The position numbers were made by a program, and so were the translations under genes. A DNA stretch of 35,094 bases, taken from assembly GCA_021825865.1 (NCBI GenBank), contig JAKAFU010000019.1, positions 1 through 35,094 of the forward strand, given 5' to 3'. Position 1 is the first letter of the stretch. Every line of letters starts with the position of its first letter. The stretch comes from a bacterium (GTDB lineage Bacteria; SZUA-79; Acidulodesulfobacterales; Acidulodesulfobacteraceae). A model generated the notes under the pieces. It did not search any database and was not told where the DNA came from. It worked only from the letters and a program-made list of their open reading frames with translations. Below, one piece after another: positions 15,899 to 24,502 of the stretch.

Positions 15899-16747
15899 AT
15901 GAAGATAACGGTAGCTCCAAGCGCAGGTTTTTGTTTTGGCGTTAAAAGAGCAATAAATCTTGCAATAGACAGCGCATCAAAATTTGATTCTGAATTGAAT
16001 ACCTTAGGACCTATCATACATAATCCTCAAGTCGTCAGCCAGTTAAAAGACAAAAAAATATTTCCGGTAGATACCGTGGATGAAATTAAATCAGATAAAG
16101 TTATAATAAGGTCTCACGGCATTAAATCTGACGTTGAAAATAAAATTTTACAAAAAAATATTACTATAATCGACGCAACATGCCCTTTTGTAAAAAGGTC
16201 GCAGGAATATATAAAAAAAGCCTTCAGGGAAGGTTATTTTATAATAATGGTAGGAGACGACAAGCATCCGGAGGTTCAAAGCGTTATAAGTTTTGCAGAT
16301 TCTGCAAGGTATAAAGTCGTAAACAGAATGGAAGAGCTTGAGCAGCTCAAATTTAATGAAAAGATAGCGCTTATTTCACAAACAACGCAGGATATTAATT
16401 TTTATCTGTCTATAATTTGCGAAGTATTTAAAAAAACAACTAAAGAGATTATAGTTTTTAATACTATTTGCGATGCTACAAAGCTTAAACAGGAAGAAGC
16501 CGCCCTGCTTTCTTCGGAATCCGATATAATGCTCGTAGTAGGGGGATATAATAGCGCTAATACGAATAAACTTAAAAATATCTGCAAGAAAATTCAAAAT
16601 AATACATATCATATCGAAACAGAAGCGGAGCTTGAATACAAATGGTTTAAGAACGCTGAAAATATCGGAATTACAGCGGGAGCTTCCACTCCGGATTGGA
16701 TTATAGAAAAGGTTGTTGAAAAAATACGAAGCTTTGATGTATTATAA
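15899..16747 (+). CDS. ispH: 4-hydroxy-3-methylbut-2-enyl diphosphate reductase
   Basis: Last enzyme of the MEP isoprenoid pathway, a [4Fe-4S] protein making IPP and DMAPP; 282 aa. The three cluster cysteines are C12 (GFCFGV), C95 (DATCPFV) and C191 (NTICDAT). Substrate-binding His41, His73 and His123, catalytic Glu125 (HPEV) and the GGYNSANTNKL block (215-225) are also in place. It sits between aroA and rpsA, a common bacterial arrangement in which cmk (CMP kinase) often lies between aroA and ispH. No cmk is present here. No strong Shine-Dalgarno site is visible in the short gap after aroA, so coupling to aroA is likely. Confidence 0.95.
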   Translation: MKITVAPSAGFCFGVKRAINLAIDSASKFDSELNTLGPIIHNPQVVSQLKDKKIFPVDTVDEIKSDKVIIRSHGIKSDVENKILQKNITIIDATCPFVKRSQEYIKKAFREGYFIIMVGDDKHPEVQSVISFADSARYKVVNRMEELEQLKFNEKIALISQTTQDINFYLSIICEVFKKTTKEIIVFNTICDATKLKQEEAALLSSESDIMLVVGGYNSANTNKLKNICKKIQNNTYHIETEAELEYKWFKNAENIGITAGASTPDWIIEKVVEKIRSFDVL

Positions 16748-16765
16748 TTATTAAAAATAAAATAT

Positions 16766-16794
16766 TTGCTAAATTATTAAAGGTGTGATAGATT
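16766..16794 (+). promoter_or_regulatory. possible rpsA promoter
   Basis: TTGCTA (16766-16771) and TAGATT (16789-16794) are 17 bp apart in the 81-bp gap before rpsA. Both hexamers are partial matches. Confidence 0.3.
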
Positions 16795-16828
16795 AGATTT
16801 ATTAATTTTAGGAGGTTATAACTACTAT

Positions 16829-18433
16829 ATGGCTCAAAAAAATTTTAAAGAGAGAATTAATGCAGGCGGTGAACTTTCAGAGTTTGAACTTTTATTAGAA
16901 TCTTATGATAATTTATCTAATCCCGGATTAATCAGAAAAGGGCAGATTATCAATATTGACGACAAGTATATATATGTCAATGTAGGCGATAAATCAGACG
17001 GAATTATTTCTATAGAAGAGTTTGTTTCTGAAGAAGGTCAATCAGATATTGCAGTCACCGTCGGTGAAACAATTGATGTGTTTGTAGGTCAATATGACGA
17101 TAAAATAGGCTACTTGAGATTATCTAAAGAAAAAGCGAAAAGTTTATCCATTCTCGATGATATAGAGGAAATATATACCGCAGGCAGCGTTATTAAGGGA
17201 ACTATCGTATCAAAAACTAAAGGCGGATTAATAGTTGACCTTAACGGGGTTACCGCTTTTTTGCCGGGTTCTCAAATTGATATTAAGCTTACAAAAGATT
17301 TCGATAGCTATTTAGGCAAAACGCTTGATTTTGTAATAATAAATTTTAATAAGAAAACATGTAACATTATTCTTTCCAGACGTAAAATTATTGAAGACGA
17401 TCTTAAAAAAATAAGAGAGAATGTCGTTACGGAAGTAAATGAAGGCGATATAATAGAAGGCATAGTCAAAAATATAACCGACTACGGAGTTTTTGTCGAT
17501 CTTGGCGGTATGGACGGTTTAATTTATATAACAGATGTTTCATGGAAAAGAATTTCGCATCCGTCTGAAATTCTTTATTTGGGTGAAAAGATAAAAGTCA
17601 AGGTAATTAAATACGATAAAGAGAAAAATAGAGTATCGCTTGGTTATAAACAACTTTTCCCCGACCCGTGGGAAAATGTCACCGAAAGACATAAAGTAGG
17701 CGATACGGTAAACGGAGTAATAATAAATATTACCGATTACGGTGCTTTTGTAGAATTAGAAGACGATGTTGAAGGTTTAATCCACATTTCCGAAATGGCT
17801 TGGGATAAGAAGCAATCTGACCCTAAACTATTTGTTACTAAAGGAGAAAAAATTAAAGTCGCTATTATCAGCATTGAACCTGAAAACAGAAAAATGTCTC
17901 TGAGCATGAAACAGTTAACGGAAAATCCATGGGATAGCATTAAAAACAAATATCCTGTTGGAACAATCGTAGATACAAAAGTTAAAAATATATTTGAATT
18001 CGGCGTATCTGTCGAGTTAGAAGATAACTTTGACGGATTTATCAAACAGAGCGATATCTCATGGACTAAAAGACCTAAACATCCGCAGGAAATATATAAA
18101 AAAAATGATGCCGTTAAAGCTGTTATTATCAGCATTGACGATGAGCGCCAGAGGATATATCTGGGTATTAAGCAGTTAACGGAAAATCCGTGGAAAACTG
18201 TCAATGAGCGGTATTCTATCGGCTCAAAAGTTGAAGGAAAAATTTCTAATATTACAGAATTCGGTGTTTTTGTGTGTCTTGAGGAAGGCATAGAAGGATT
18301 AATACATAATTCAAAAATTCCAGAAAATTTTATTAAAGATAATAATATTGAAATTGGTTCCAGTATAGTTTCTGAAGTAATTTCGATAGAACCTGATGAG
18401 CAGAAAATTGGGCTTTCGCTTGTTAATGGTTAA
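16829..18433 (+). CDS. rpsA: 30S ribosomal protein S1
   Basis: Six consecutive S1/OB-fold repeats in 534 aa, close to the E. coli length, binding mRNA on the small ribosomal subunit. Domains 3-6 are most alike, each with a GVFVxL- or GAFVEL-type strand, a GLI or GFI strand, and a KQLxxNPW linker (first copy QLFPDPW). Domains 1-2 are more divergent, as expected for the ribosome-binding part. The DNA encoding QLTENPW is almost identical at two places (near 17914 and 18174), a sign of domain duplication. A full AGGAGG site lies 13 nt before the ATG, which is unusually far. S1 mRNAs are often autoregulated through the leader, but nothing specific is visible here. Confidence 0.95.
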   Translation: MAQKNFKERINAGGELSEFELLLESYDNLSNPGLIRKGQIINIDDKYIYVNVGDKSDGIISIEEFVSEEGQSDIAVTVGETIDVFVGQYDDKIGYLRLSKEKAKSLSILDDIEEIYTAGSVIKGTIVSKTKGGLIVDLNGVTAFLPGSQIDIKLTKDFDSYLGKTLDFVIINFNKKTCNIILSRRKIIEDDLKKIRENVVTEVNEGDIIEGIVKNITDYGVFVDLGGMDGLIYITDVSWKRISHPSEILYLGEKIKVKVIKYDKEKNRVSLGYKQLFPDPWENVTERHKVGDTVNGVIINITDYGAFVELEDDVEGLIHISEMAWDKKQSDPKLFVTKGEKIKVAIISIEPENRKMSLSMKQLTENPWDSIKNKYPVGTIVDTKVKNIFEFGVSVELEDNFDGFIKQSDISWTKRPKHPQEIYKKNDAVKAVIISIDDERQRIYLGIKQLTENPWKTVNERYSIGSKVEGKISNITEFGVFVCLEEGIEGLIHNSKIPENFIKDNNIEIGSSIVSEVISIEPDEQKIGLSLVNG

Positions 18434-18760
18434 TGCCGGCAGGGCAGATTAGTTTATTCTAAATTTTTTATTATTAAATTCTTTTTAGAATTGTACGGCT
18501 AATCAATTAGTTAAATAGCTTGTTTAACTTAATATATTATTACGTTATTATCAATATCGTTAATAAAAATATAAAATTATTATATTTAACTAGTTCGATT
18601 AAATTAATATTTTATTACGGTTATCACGGGAAGAGTAATATTATTATTTAGAATGTAAATATAATGGAATATATTGTATATGTAATATCTAATATAAAAA
18701 AATTGTTATACAATGTTATTGTAAAATATATTCCATTTTTAATATGCAGGTGTTCATAAT
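18434..18760. other. 327-bp AT-rich intergenic region between rpsA and sppA
   Basis: No gene is seen here. It holds three inverted repeats. ATTCTAAA (18456-18463) with TTTAGAAT (18484-18491) could be a weak transcription end after rpsA. TAGTTAAATA (18508-18517) pairs with TATTTAACTA (18583-18592). The strongest, ending 23 bp before sppA, is listed separately. Confidence 0.6.
18663..18737. repeat. 13-bp perfect inverted repeat with nested hairpins upstream of sppA
   Basis: AATGGAATATATT (18663-18675) is the exact complement of AATATATTCCATT (18725-18737). Inside the 49-nt loop, ATTGT (18702-18706) and ATTGT (18718-18722) can each pair with the single ACAAT at 18710-18714. ATTGTATA (18673-18680) can pair with TATACAAT (18707-18714). 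The outer arm ends 23 bp before the sppA ATG. It may be a structured leader or an operator pair. Confidence 0.6.
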
Positions 18761-19684
18761 ATGAGTAATTCGAAGCATCCGTTTATTACAGGGTTTGTTT
18801 TTTTGATTGTTTTTGTTGCCGTCTTCGGTTTAGGAATATATTTTATTTTGTTTAATTTTCAATCTAAGCCGGCAGGCTATAATGTGGTACGCGGCACTTC
18901 GGCTTATGCTATAGGCGTGATAAATTTAGACGGTCCTATAACATCTTCTTCTAATTTCATATCGCTGTTAAATCATTATAAACATGATTCATACGTTAAA
19001 GCAATTGTTATAAAAGTCGATTCTCCCGGAGGAGAAGTCGCTCCGTCGCAGGCTATGTACGAACAGCTTACGAAGTTCAAAAAATATAAGAAAGTGGTCG
19101 TATCTATGGGTTCGGTGGCTGCATCGGGAGCATATTATATATCATCTGCCGCAAATAAAATTGTTGCAGAACCGGGAACCTTGACCGGCTCAATAGGTGT
19201 AATTATGGAAATGCCTAATGTTTATAAACTGTTTAAAAAGGTAGGCATTTCTTATAACTATATTGTCAGCGGACCTTATAAAGATATAGGCACTCCGTTT
19301 AAAAAAATGACGCCGGCTCAAAGAAAAAAGATGCAGGGAGTCGTTATGAACGTTTACGGTCAGTTTGTTCACGCCGTTGCGAAAGCAAGGCATTTAAAAG
19401 TTTCTTATGTTAAAAAGTATGCCAACGGCATGGTTTATTCCGGAGAGCAGGCTTTAAAGCTGCATCTTATAGATAAACTCGGAGATTTTCAAGATGCTGT
19501 TAAATTGGCTGCAAAATTATCCAATATTAAAGGTAAACCGACGGTTATTTATCCGATTAAGAAACAATCGCCTATTTTTCAATCATTTATTAAAAAAGCT
19601 ATTGAAACCTTTATTCATAAAATCGGAACGGAAAGCAGCTTTCAGGGATTAGATGCTATAACCTCTTTGAGGTTAAATTTGTAG
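18761..19684 (+). CDS. sppA: signal peptide peptidase SppA, short 36K type
   Basis: Membrane-anchored serine protease that clears cleaved signal peptides, 307 aa. One N-terminal membrane segment (about 8-32) anchors it, and the protease domain faces the outer side of the membrane. The Ser/Lys dyad is S122 (AASGAYY) and K174 (SGPYKDIG). The 52-residue spacing equals that of Bacillus subtilis SppA (S147/K199). It is the single-domain form, not the 67-kDa E. coli form. AGGTG at 18748-18752 serves as ribosome site. The leader has a strong inverted repeat. The HIT and LapA-like genes follow closely. Confidence 0.93.
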   Translation: MSNSKHPFITGFVFLIVFVAVFGLGIYFILFNFQSKPAGYNVVRGTSAYAIGVINLDGPITSSSNFISLLNHYKHDSYVKAIVIKVDSPGGEVAPSQAMYEQLTKFKKYKKVVVSMGSVAASGAYYISSAANKIVAEPGTLTGSIGVIMEMPNVYKLFKKVGISYNYIVSGPYKDIGTPFKKMTPAQRKKMQGVVMNVYGQFVHAVAKARHLKVSYVKKYANGMVYSGEQALKLHLIDKLGDFQDAVKLAAKLSNIKGKPTVIYPIKKQSPIFQSFIKKAIETFIHKIGTESSFQGLDAITSLRLNL

Positions 19685-19723
19685 CATAATTTTATAATTT
19701 GGCAAAAATTAAATAATTAGATT

Positions 19724-20212
19724 ATGAAAACAATATATGCCCCATGGCGCATGGATTATCTTATGCAGGATAAATCTAAAATAAATGAATGCGTGTTTTG
19801 TGTTGACGATGAGTCATTTGACAATAAATATATGCTGTACAGAGGTAAATATTCTTTCGTCAAGTTAAATATGTTTCCGTATAATTGCGGACATTTGCTT
19901 GTCATACCGTATGTTCACAGTAAAGAAATGAGCAAGTTAACGTATGAAGCAGGCGCTGAAGTTATGCAGCTCATATCTAAATCATGCGATATATTAACAA
20001 AAGCGTATAAATGCGACGGTATCAATGTCGGACTAAATATCGGCAAGGCTGCCGGCGCAGGCATTGAAAAGCACTTGCATTTTCATATTATTCCAAGATG
20101 GGAAGGGGATGTCAGTTTTTATTCCGCATGCTCCGATTTAAGAGTCGTCTCTGAACTCCTCGATGATACGTACGCAAAATTAATCGGCTATTTTAAGAAG
20201 TTGGAAATTTAA
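19724..20212 (+). CDS. HIT-family nucleotide hydrolase/phosphorylase
   Basis: Histidine-triad protein of 162 aa. HLHFHIIP (117-124) is the catalytic triad, and the YAPWRMDYL start (5-13) together with C23xxC26 is typical of the Ap4A-phosphorylase-like branch. HIT enzymes act on nucleoside phosphates such as diadenosine polyphosphates or AMP conjugates; the exact substrate is unknown. It is cytoplasmic, with no signal peptide. It lies 39 bp after sppA and 5 bp before the LapA-like gene. This suggests one transcript without proving a shared function. Confidence 0.9.
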   Translation: MKTIYAPWRMDYLMQDKSKINECVFCVDDESFDNKYMLYRGKYSFVKLNMFPYNCGHLLVIPYVHSKEMSKLTYEAGAEVMQLISKSCDILTKAYKCDGINVGLNIGKAAGAGIEKHLHFHIIPRWEGDVSFYSACSDLRVVSELLDDTYAKLIGYFKKLEI

Positions 20213-20217
20213 TTTAT

Positions 20218-20475
20218 ATGATAAAAATTATTAATTTTATATTATTAGTTATATTTGTAATATTTGTTCTTGTTTTTACTATATATAATCATGCTCTTGT
20301 CAGGGTCACGCTATTTAATTATGAATCTATTAAGATGCCGCTATCGGTTGTTGTATTTGCTTCGATTATACTCGGAATAGCTATAGCCTTGGTTTACCAT
20401 TTCTTTATTTTATTTAAAATAAAGAAAGAAAATAAAAAAGAGGCTGTTAAAAATAAAAGTCAAAAAATAGATTAA
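20218..20475 (+). CDS. lapA: LapA-domain (DUF1049) inner-membrane protein
   Basis: 85-aa protein with two hydrophobic segments (about 5-24 and 40-67), the RVTLFNYESIKMPLSVVVFAS core and a Lys-rich cytoplasmic tail. This is the pattern of LapA/YciS (DUF1049) proteins, which in Enterobacteria work with LapB in control of lipopolysaccharide synthesis. No lapB lies beside it, so that role is not established here. The ATG is 5 bp after the HIT stop with no ribosome site, consistent with coupled translation. Confidence 0.75.
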   Translation: MIKIINFILLVIFVIFVLVFTIYNHALVRVTLFNYESIKMPLSVVVFASIILGIAIALVYHFFILFKIKKENKKEAVKNKSQKID

Positions 20476-20517
20476 TAGATTAATTAACAGAACAATATGT
20501 ATAGGACATAATTTGCT

Positions 20518-23286
20518 TTGCTAACTTCCTCTATTGTCAAATCTAAGATTTCATCCGAATTCAAATTTTTAAAACAAGACCTGCTCAATTTATCGTCATT
20601 CGATATTGCCGCAAAAATTTCCGCAGTTATAGATAATATAATAATAGATGCGTTTAATGAAAATATTTTTTCAGACGATGTCTGTATAATTGCTGCCGGA
20701 AGCTATTCAAACAACGAACTATGCCCTTTTTCCGATATAGATTTAATGATTCTTACAGAAAATGAGGCTGACCATGAAATTCTGACAAAAAAATTAAAAA
20801 ATTTTTTCTATCTCTTCTGGGACGCTGCGGTGGATCTTTCTCAAAGCGTGAGGATGGTAAAAGAAGCTATTGATCTAATGGAGAAAGATTTAAATACTTA
20901 TACTTCTTTCATAAATGCCAGATACATAACCGGCAATATTAAACTATATAATGACTTTAAATTTAAATTTAAAAAAATTAACGCAAAAAATATTTTTTTA
21001 ACTGAAATAATGAAGAGTCTCCGAAAAAAAAGACTCATTAACGTGTTGGTAGATAACGATATTTTTCTTTTAGAACCTGACGTAAAAGACGGCATAGGCG
21101 GTCTGAGGGACTATTCATGGTGCGAATGGATTTATTACATTTTAGGCAAACCTGTCGAATCATTAAAATTCTTGCATTATCATAATATTTATAACAATAT
21201 TCTGGAAAATGAAAATTTGTACGGCGACGCAGATTTAAACCTTAGCGATATAAAATATTTTATAAAATCCAAGGAATTTATTTTAAAAACCAGAATAATG
21301 ATGCACTTATTATCAGGCAAAAAAATTGACAGATTAACTTTTGATATACAGGAAAAAGTTGCGTCTGCTTTTTTTTACAGGGACATTAAATTTTTAAATA
21401 AGATAGAATTATTTATGCATGATTATTATTTAAATTCTAAAAATTTGCATATAAATTCAAAAATTATTTTAAATGAATTGATAAAAAAACCATTGTTATT
21501 AAATTACAGATTAGATATTAATGATAAAAACAGCAGCAGTAAGAATATAATAATAAAAAAAATAAATGACGAATTCGGCATTATTAACGCCCAAGATAAT
21601 ATAATAATAGAAAAGGGATATATATATATCAAAAATAAGGAAAAGTTTTTATCTGCTCCGGAAAATTCTTTTCTGCTGCTTGAAATCTTTTTAAAAACCG
21701 GACGCAGACTTGATATGGAATCCGTTAATCTCTTAAAACGAGCTTATTTTTTACATAAAAATAATATCGTCAATAATAAAACTGCAATAGTTTTTTTTAC
21801 TGAATTATTAAAAAGCAAAAAAAGAGTGTACGAAACTCTTTTGCTGATGCACGAAACTAATTTGCTAAGTGCATTATTGCCCGAATTTGAAAAGATTAAT
21901 TCCCTCTCAACCAATGATGTATATCATATTTACACTGTCGATGCCCATTCCCTTAACGGCATTCATATTCTGGAAGAATTTGTAAATTTTAAGATGCATA
22001 AAGATTTAAAAAATATAGTATCCGATGTTAATGAAGAAGACATGCTGATATTAAATTTATCTATGCTATTGCATGATATAGGTAAAGGATACGCTCCGCA
22101 TCATGAAAAGATAGGAGCCAAAATTGCGGTAAAAATCTCAAAAAGACTCGGTATTGGAGAAAAATCTTATGAAATGATATATTTTCTTATCCTGAATCAT
22201 TTTTTAATGCCTCTTACTTCCGAAAGGAGAGATCTGCATGACCCGATAACTATTAAAATGCTCGCAAATGTTTGCAAAGATATAAAGCATTTAAAATTTT
22301 TATTTGTTATAAGTCTGTGCGATTCAACGGCGGTAGCACCGGGGAGGTTTAATTCATGGAGGAAAATGCTTCTTGTAGAATTGTACAATAAAACATATTC
22401 TTATATTGAAGACAGTATGAATTATTATAATCACAATCAGGATTTTTCATTTTACGTAGATGAAATTTATAACAACATGGTTTCAGAGATGAACAAAAAT
22501 CAAGCGGTTAATTTCGATATTAAATCATTAAACGGCGAAAATAATTTTAATTCTGAAAAAGTAAAGGAATATATAAAGAATTATTTAAATTCTTTTTATT
22601 ATCCGGTAAAATATATTCAAAGAAATTCTTCGAAAAAAATTGTATCGCATATTAAACTATTGTCCGGAATTAATGACAAACATATATTTGATTATTCGGT
22701 ATCGCCTAACAAAGAAGCGAATTATTTTGAATTTACCGTCTGCGGCAGGGAACGGAAAAATATTTTTTCCGATATAACCGGAACATTATCGTATTATGAT
22801 TTTAATATTATGAGCGCAGATATCAATACAAGAAAAGACGGCAATTTTATAGATACATTTTTTATTAACCATATATATAAAGATATTAATTCTGATATAG
22901 AGTGGAACAAAATAATAAACGTTATCGGTCAAATTTTTAACGGCACTCTAACGTCTATGTCTATATCGGATATGTTTAATAAAAAGATGGAGAGTTGTAA
23001 AATTTATAAAAAATCCACGCCGCATGTTTCTTCGGCATGCGATTTTTACAATAATTTAAGCGAAGAGTTTACTGTTATTGAGATTACGGCATTAGACAGA
23101 AAAGGTTTGCTCTATGATATTTCAAAAGTTTTTAATGATTTCAGGATTGATATATTTGAATCAAAGATAACGACCATGGGTAATAAAGCGTCAGACACTT
23201 TTTATGTAAAAGATGAAAAAGGCAGAAAGATTAAAAATATTTTAAAAATTAAAAAAATAAAATCTACGTTCATTAATGTATTATAA
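20518..23286 (+). CDS. glnD: GlnD-type bifunctional uridylyltransferase / uridylyl-removing enzyme
   Basis: Nitrogen sensor that modifies PII proteins according to glutamine level, 922 aa. The N-terminal nucleotidyltransferase domain has the metal pair D73xD75 in SDIDLMIL. The HD domain has H519-D520 (LLHDIGKG). Two C-terminal ACT domains lie at roughly 735-790 and 855-910. The usual GGYGRGEL loop of the transferase reads GSYSNNEL (61-68): the GS and DxD core remains, but two glycines and the arginine are lost, so UTase activity may differ. The start is probably TTG 20518, with AGGA 11 nt before. An in-frame ATG at 20497 is stopped after four codons. No glnB or amtB lies in the window. Confidence 0.88.
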   Translation: MLTSSIVKSKISSEFKFLKQDLLNLSSFDIAAKISAVIDNIIIDAFNENIFSDDVCIIAAGSYSNNELCPFSDIDLMILTENEADHEILTKKLKNFFYLFWDAAVDLSQSVRMVKEAIDLMEKDLNTYTSFINARYITGNIKLYNDFKFKFKKINAKNIFLTEIMKSLRKKRLINVLVDNDIFLLEPDVKDGIGGLRDYSWCEWIYYILGKPVESLKFLHYHNIYNNILENENLYGDADLNLSDIKYFIKSKEFILKTRIMMHLLSGKKIDRLTFDIQEKVASAFFYRDIKFLNKIELFMHDYYLNSKNLHINSKIILNELIKKPLLLNYRLDINDKNSSSKNIIIKKINDEFGIINAQDNIIIEKGYIYIKNKEKFLSAPENSFLLLEIFLKTGRRLDMESVNLLKRAYFLHKNNIVNNKTAIVFFTELLKSKKRVYETLLLMHETNLLSALLPEFEKINSLSTNDVYHIYTVDAHSLNGIHILEEFVNFKMHKDLKNIVSDVNEEDMLILNLSMLLHDIGKGYAPHHEKIGAKIAVKISKRLGIGEKSYEMIYFLILNHFLMPLTSERRDLHDPITIKMLANVCKDIKHLKFLFVISLCDSTAVAPGRFNSWRKMLLVELYNKTYSYIEDSMNYYNHNQDFSFYVDEIYNNMVSEMNKNQAVNFDIKSLNGENNFNSEKVKEYIKNYLNSFYYPVKYIQRNSSKKIVSHIKLLSGINDKHIFDYSVSPNKEANYFEFTVCGRERKNIFSDITGTLSYYDFNIMSADINTRKDGNFIDTFFINHIYKDINSDIEWNKIINVIGQIFNGTLTSMSISDMFNKKMESCKIYKKSTPHVSSACDFYNNLSEEFTVIEITALDRKGLLYDISKVFNDFRIDIFESKITTMGNKASDTFYVKDEKGRKIKNILKIKKIKSTFINVL

Positions 23287-23350
23287 TATATATTAATATA
23301 ATATATATATAATATAATTACATTATAATAATAAGTTTTATCGCATCCAC

Positions 23351-24346
23351 ATGGCTGAAAATACAGACGTAATGCAGCAGGGAGCATTACCATTACAAAA
23401 AGAGGCTTTACGCAAAAGAACAATGCAGAAGGAAGAAGCGTTAATTGACAAATATATAACATATTTGAAGATTGAAAAAGGTTATAGCCAGAATACTTTT
23501 TCGGCATATTACAAAGATTTAAATTTTTTTCTTAATTATCTGCAGAAAGGGAATGAAGATTTTTTATCCGTAGCACCTTTATCCGTGCAGAATTTCCTTT
23601 CTTCTTTATCCGCTTTAAATCTATCCGCTAAAACAAGAGCAAGATTTTACTCGTCTATAAAAGGTTTTTATAAATTTTTATACAGAAATTCAGAAATAAA
23701 TGAATTTCCTTTCAAAGACGTTGAATATCCTTTTGTTAGAAGGAAATTGCCGGAATTTCTCACTAAAGACGAAATCAATAAAATGCTGGAGGTTAAATTT
23801 CAAAATAATTTTGAGGGATTAAGAAATAAAGCTTTTATAGAGCTTTTATATGCCAGCGGGCTGCGTATATCGGAAATTGCTTCCGTAAAACTTGAAAATT
23901 TTAACTTTGAAATGAATTTTGTTAAAGTGGTAGGAAAAGGCTCAAAGGAAAGAATTATTCCGTTTAATATTTCGGCGGCTAAATATATTAAAGACTATCT
24001 TAAAGAACGGGGTAAAATAGAAAGAGGTGCGGGTAATTATCTTTTTGTCACGAAAAAAAGCAAACCGCTCACAAGGCAAGGTCTATGGAAAATAGTAAAA
24101 AAAATGGCGCTCAAATCCGGTATCGACAAAAATATAACCCCGCATACTATAAGACATACTTTTGCCACGCATCTTCTTGAAGGCGGGGCAGATTTACGCT
24201 CTATACAACAAATGTTAGGTCATTCTAATATTTCAACTACCGAAATTTATACCCACACCGACATAACACATTTGAAAGAGCAGCATCAAAAATATCATCC
24301 GAGGAATACGGATGCAGATGCGGCGGAAGAAAATATAAAAAAGTAA
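23351..24346 (+). CDS. xerD: tyrosine recombinase XerD-like
   Basis: Site-specific recombinase, probably for chromosome-dimer resolution at a dif site, 331 aa. The core-binding domain spans ~28-115 and the catalytic domain ~135-315. The full active site is present: R172 (ASGLRISEI), K196 (GKGSKER), H265 and R268 (HTIRHTFATHLLEGGADLR), H291 (LGHSNISTT) and Y300 (EIYTH). The C-terminal LKEQHQKYHPR matches XerD better than XerC. The first ~24 residues precede the usual start, so Met25 (23423) is a possible alternative; neither has a clear ribosome site. There are no flanking mobile-element signs, so a housekeeping role is most likely. Confidence 0.88.
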   Translation: MAENTDVMQQGALPLQKEALRKRTMQKEEALIDKYITYLKIEKGYSQNTFSAYYKDLNFFLNYLQKGNEDFLSVAPLSVQNFLSSLSALNLSAKTRARFYSSIKGFYKFLYRNSEINEFPFKDVEYPFVRRKLPEFLTKDEINKMLEVKFQNNFEGLRNKAFIELLYASGLRISEIASVKLENFNFEMNFVKVVGKGSKERIIPFNISAAKYIKDYLKERGKIERGAGNYLFVTKKSKPLTRQGLWKIVKKMALKSGIDKNITPHTIRHTFATHLLEGGADLRSIQQMLGHSNISTTEIYTHTDITHLKEQHQKYHPRNTDADAAEENIKK

Positions 24347-24382
24347 GATGAACCGCAAACAACGAGTAATACGCAGTCTGGC

Positions 24383-24477
24383 AAGCAATCAATCAATATA
24401 ATAATATTATTATAGAAAAAGAACAGTTTGAATATGTTATCGAACCTGACATAAGCAATCAATCAATCAATATAATA
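24383..24477. repeat. duplicated AATC-repeat motif and 18-bp palindrome after xerD
   Basis: AAGCAATCAATCAAT followed by ATAATA occurs at 24383-24403. It recurs at 24453-24477 with one extra 4-bp AATC unit. Between them, 24397-24414 is a perfect 18-bp A/T palindrome that could act as a weak terminator for xerD. No gene is seen in this 156-bp gap. Confidence 0.6.
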
Positions 24478-24502
24478 CATATATTATGCTCGTATATAAC
24501 AA

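Noticed and set aside
17737-18291. 184-codon minus-strand open frame inside rpsA
   Set aside because: Antisense to S1 repeats; its regularity mirrors the S1 domains and it matches no protein family.
23351-24346. Integrase of a mobile element
   Set aside because: XerD-like C-terminus, housekeeping neighbours and no attachment-site duplication, tRNA or cargo genes nearby.
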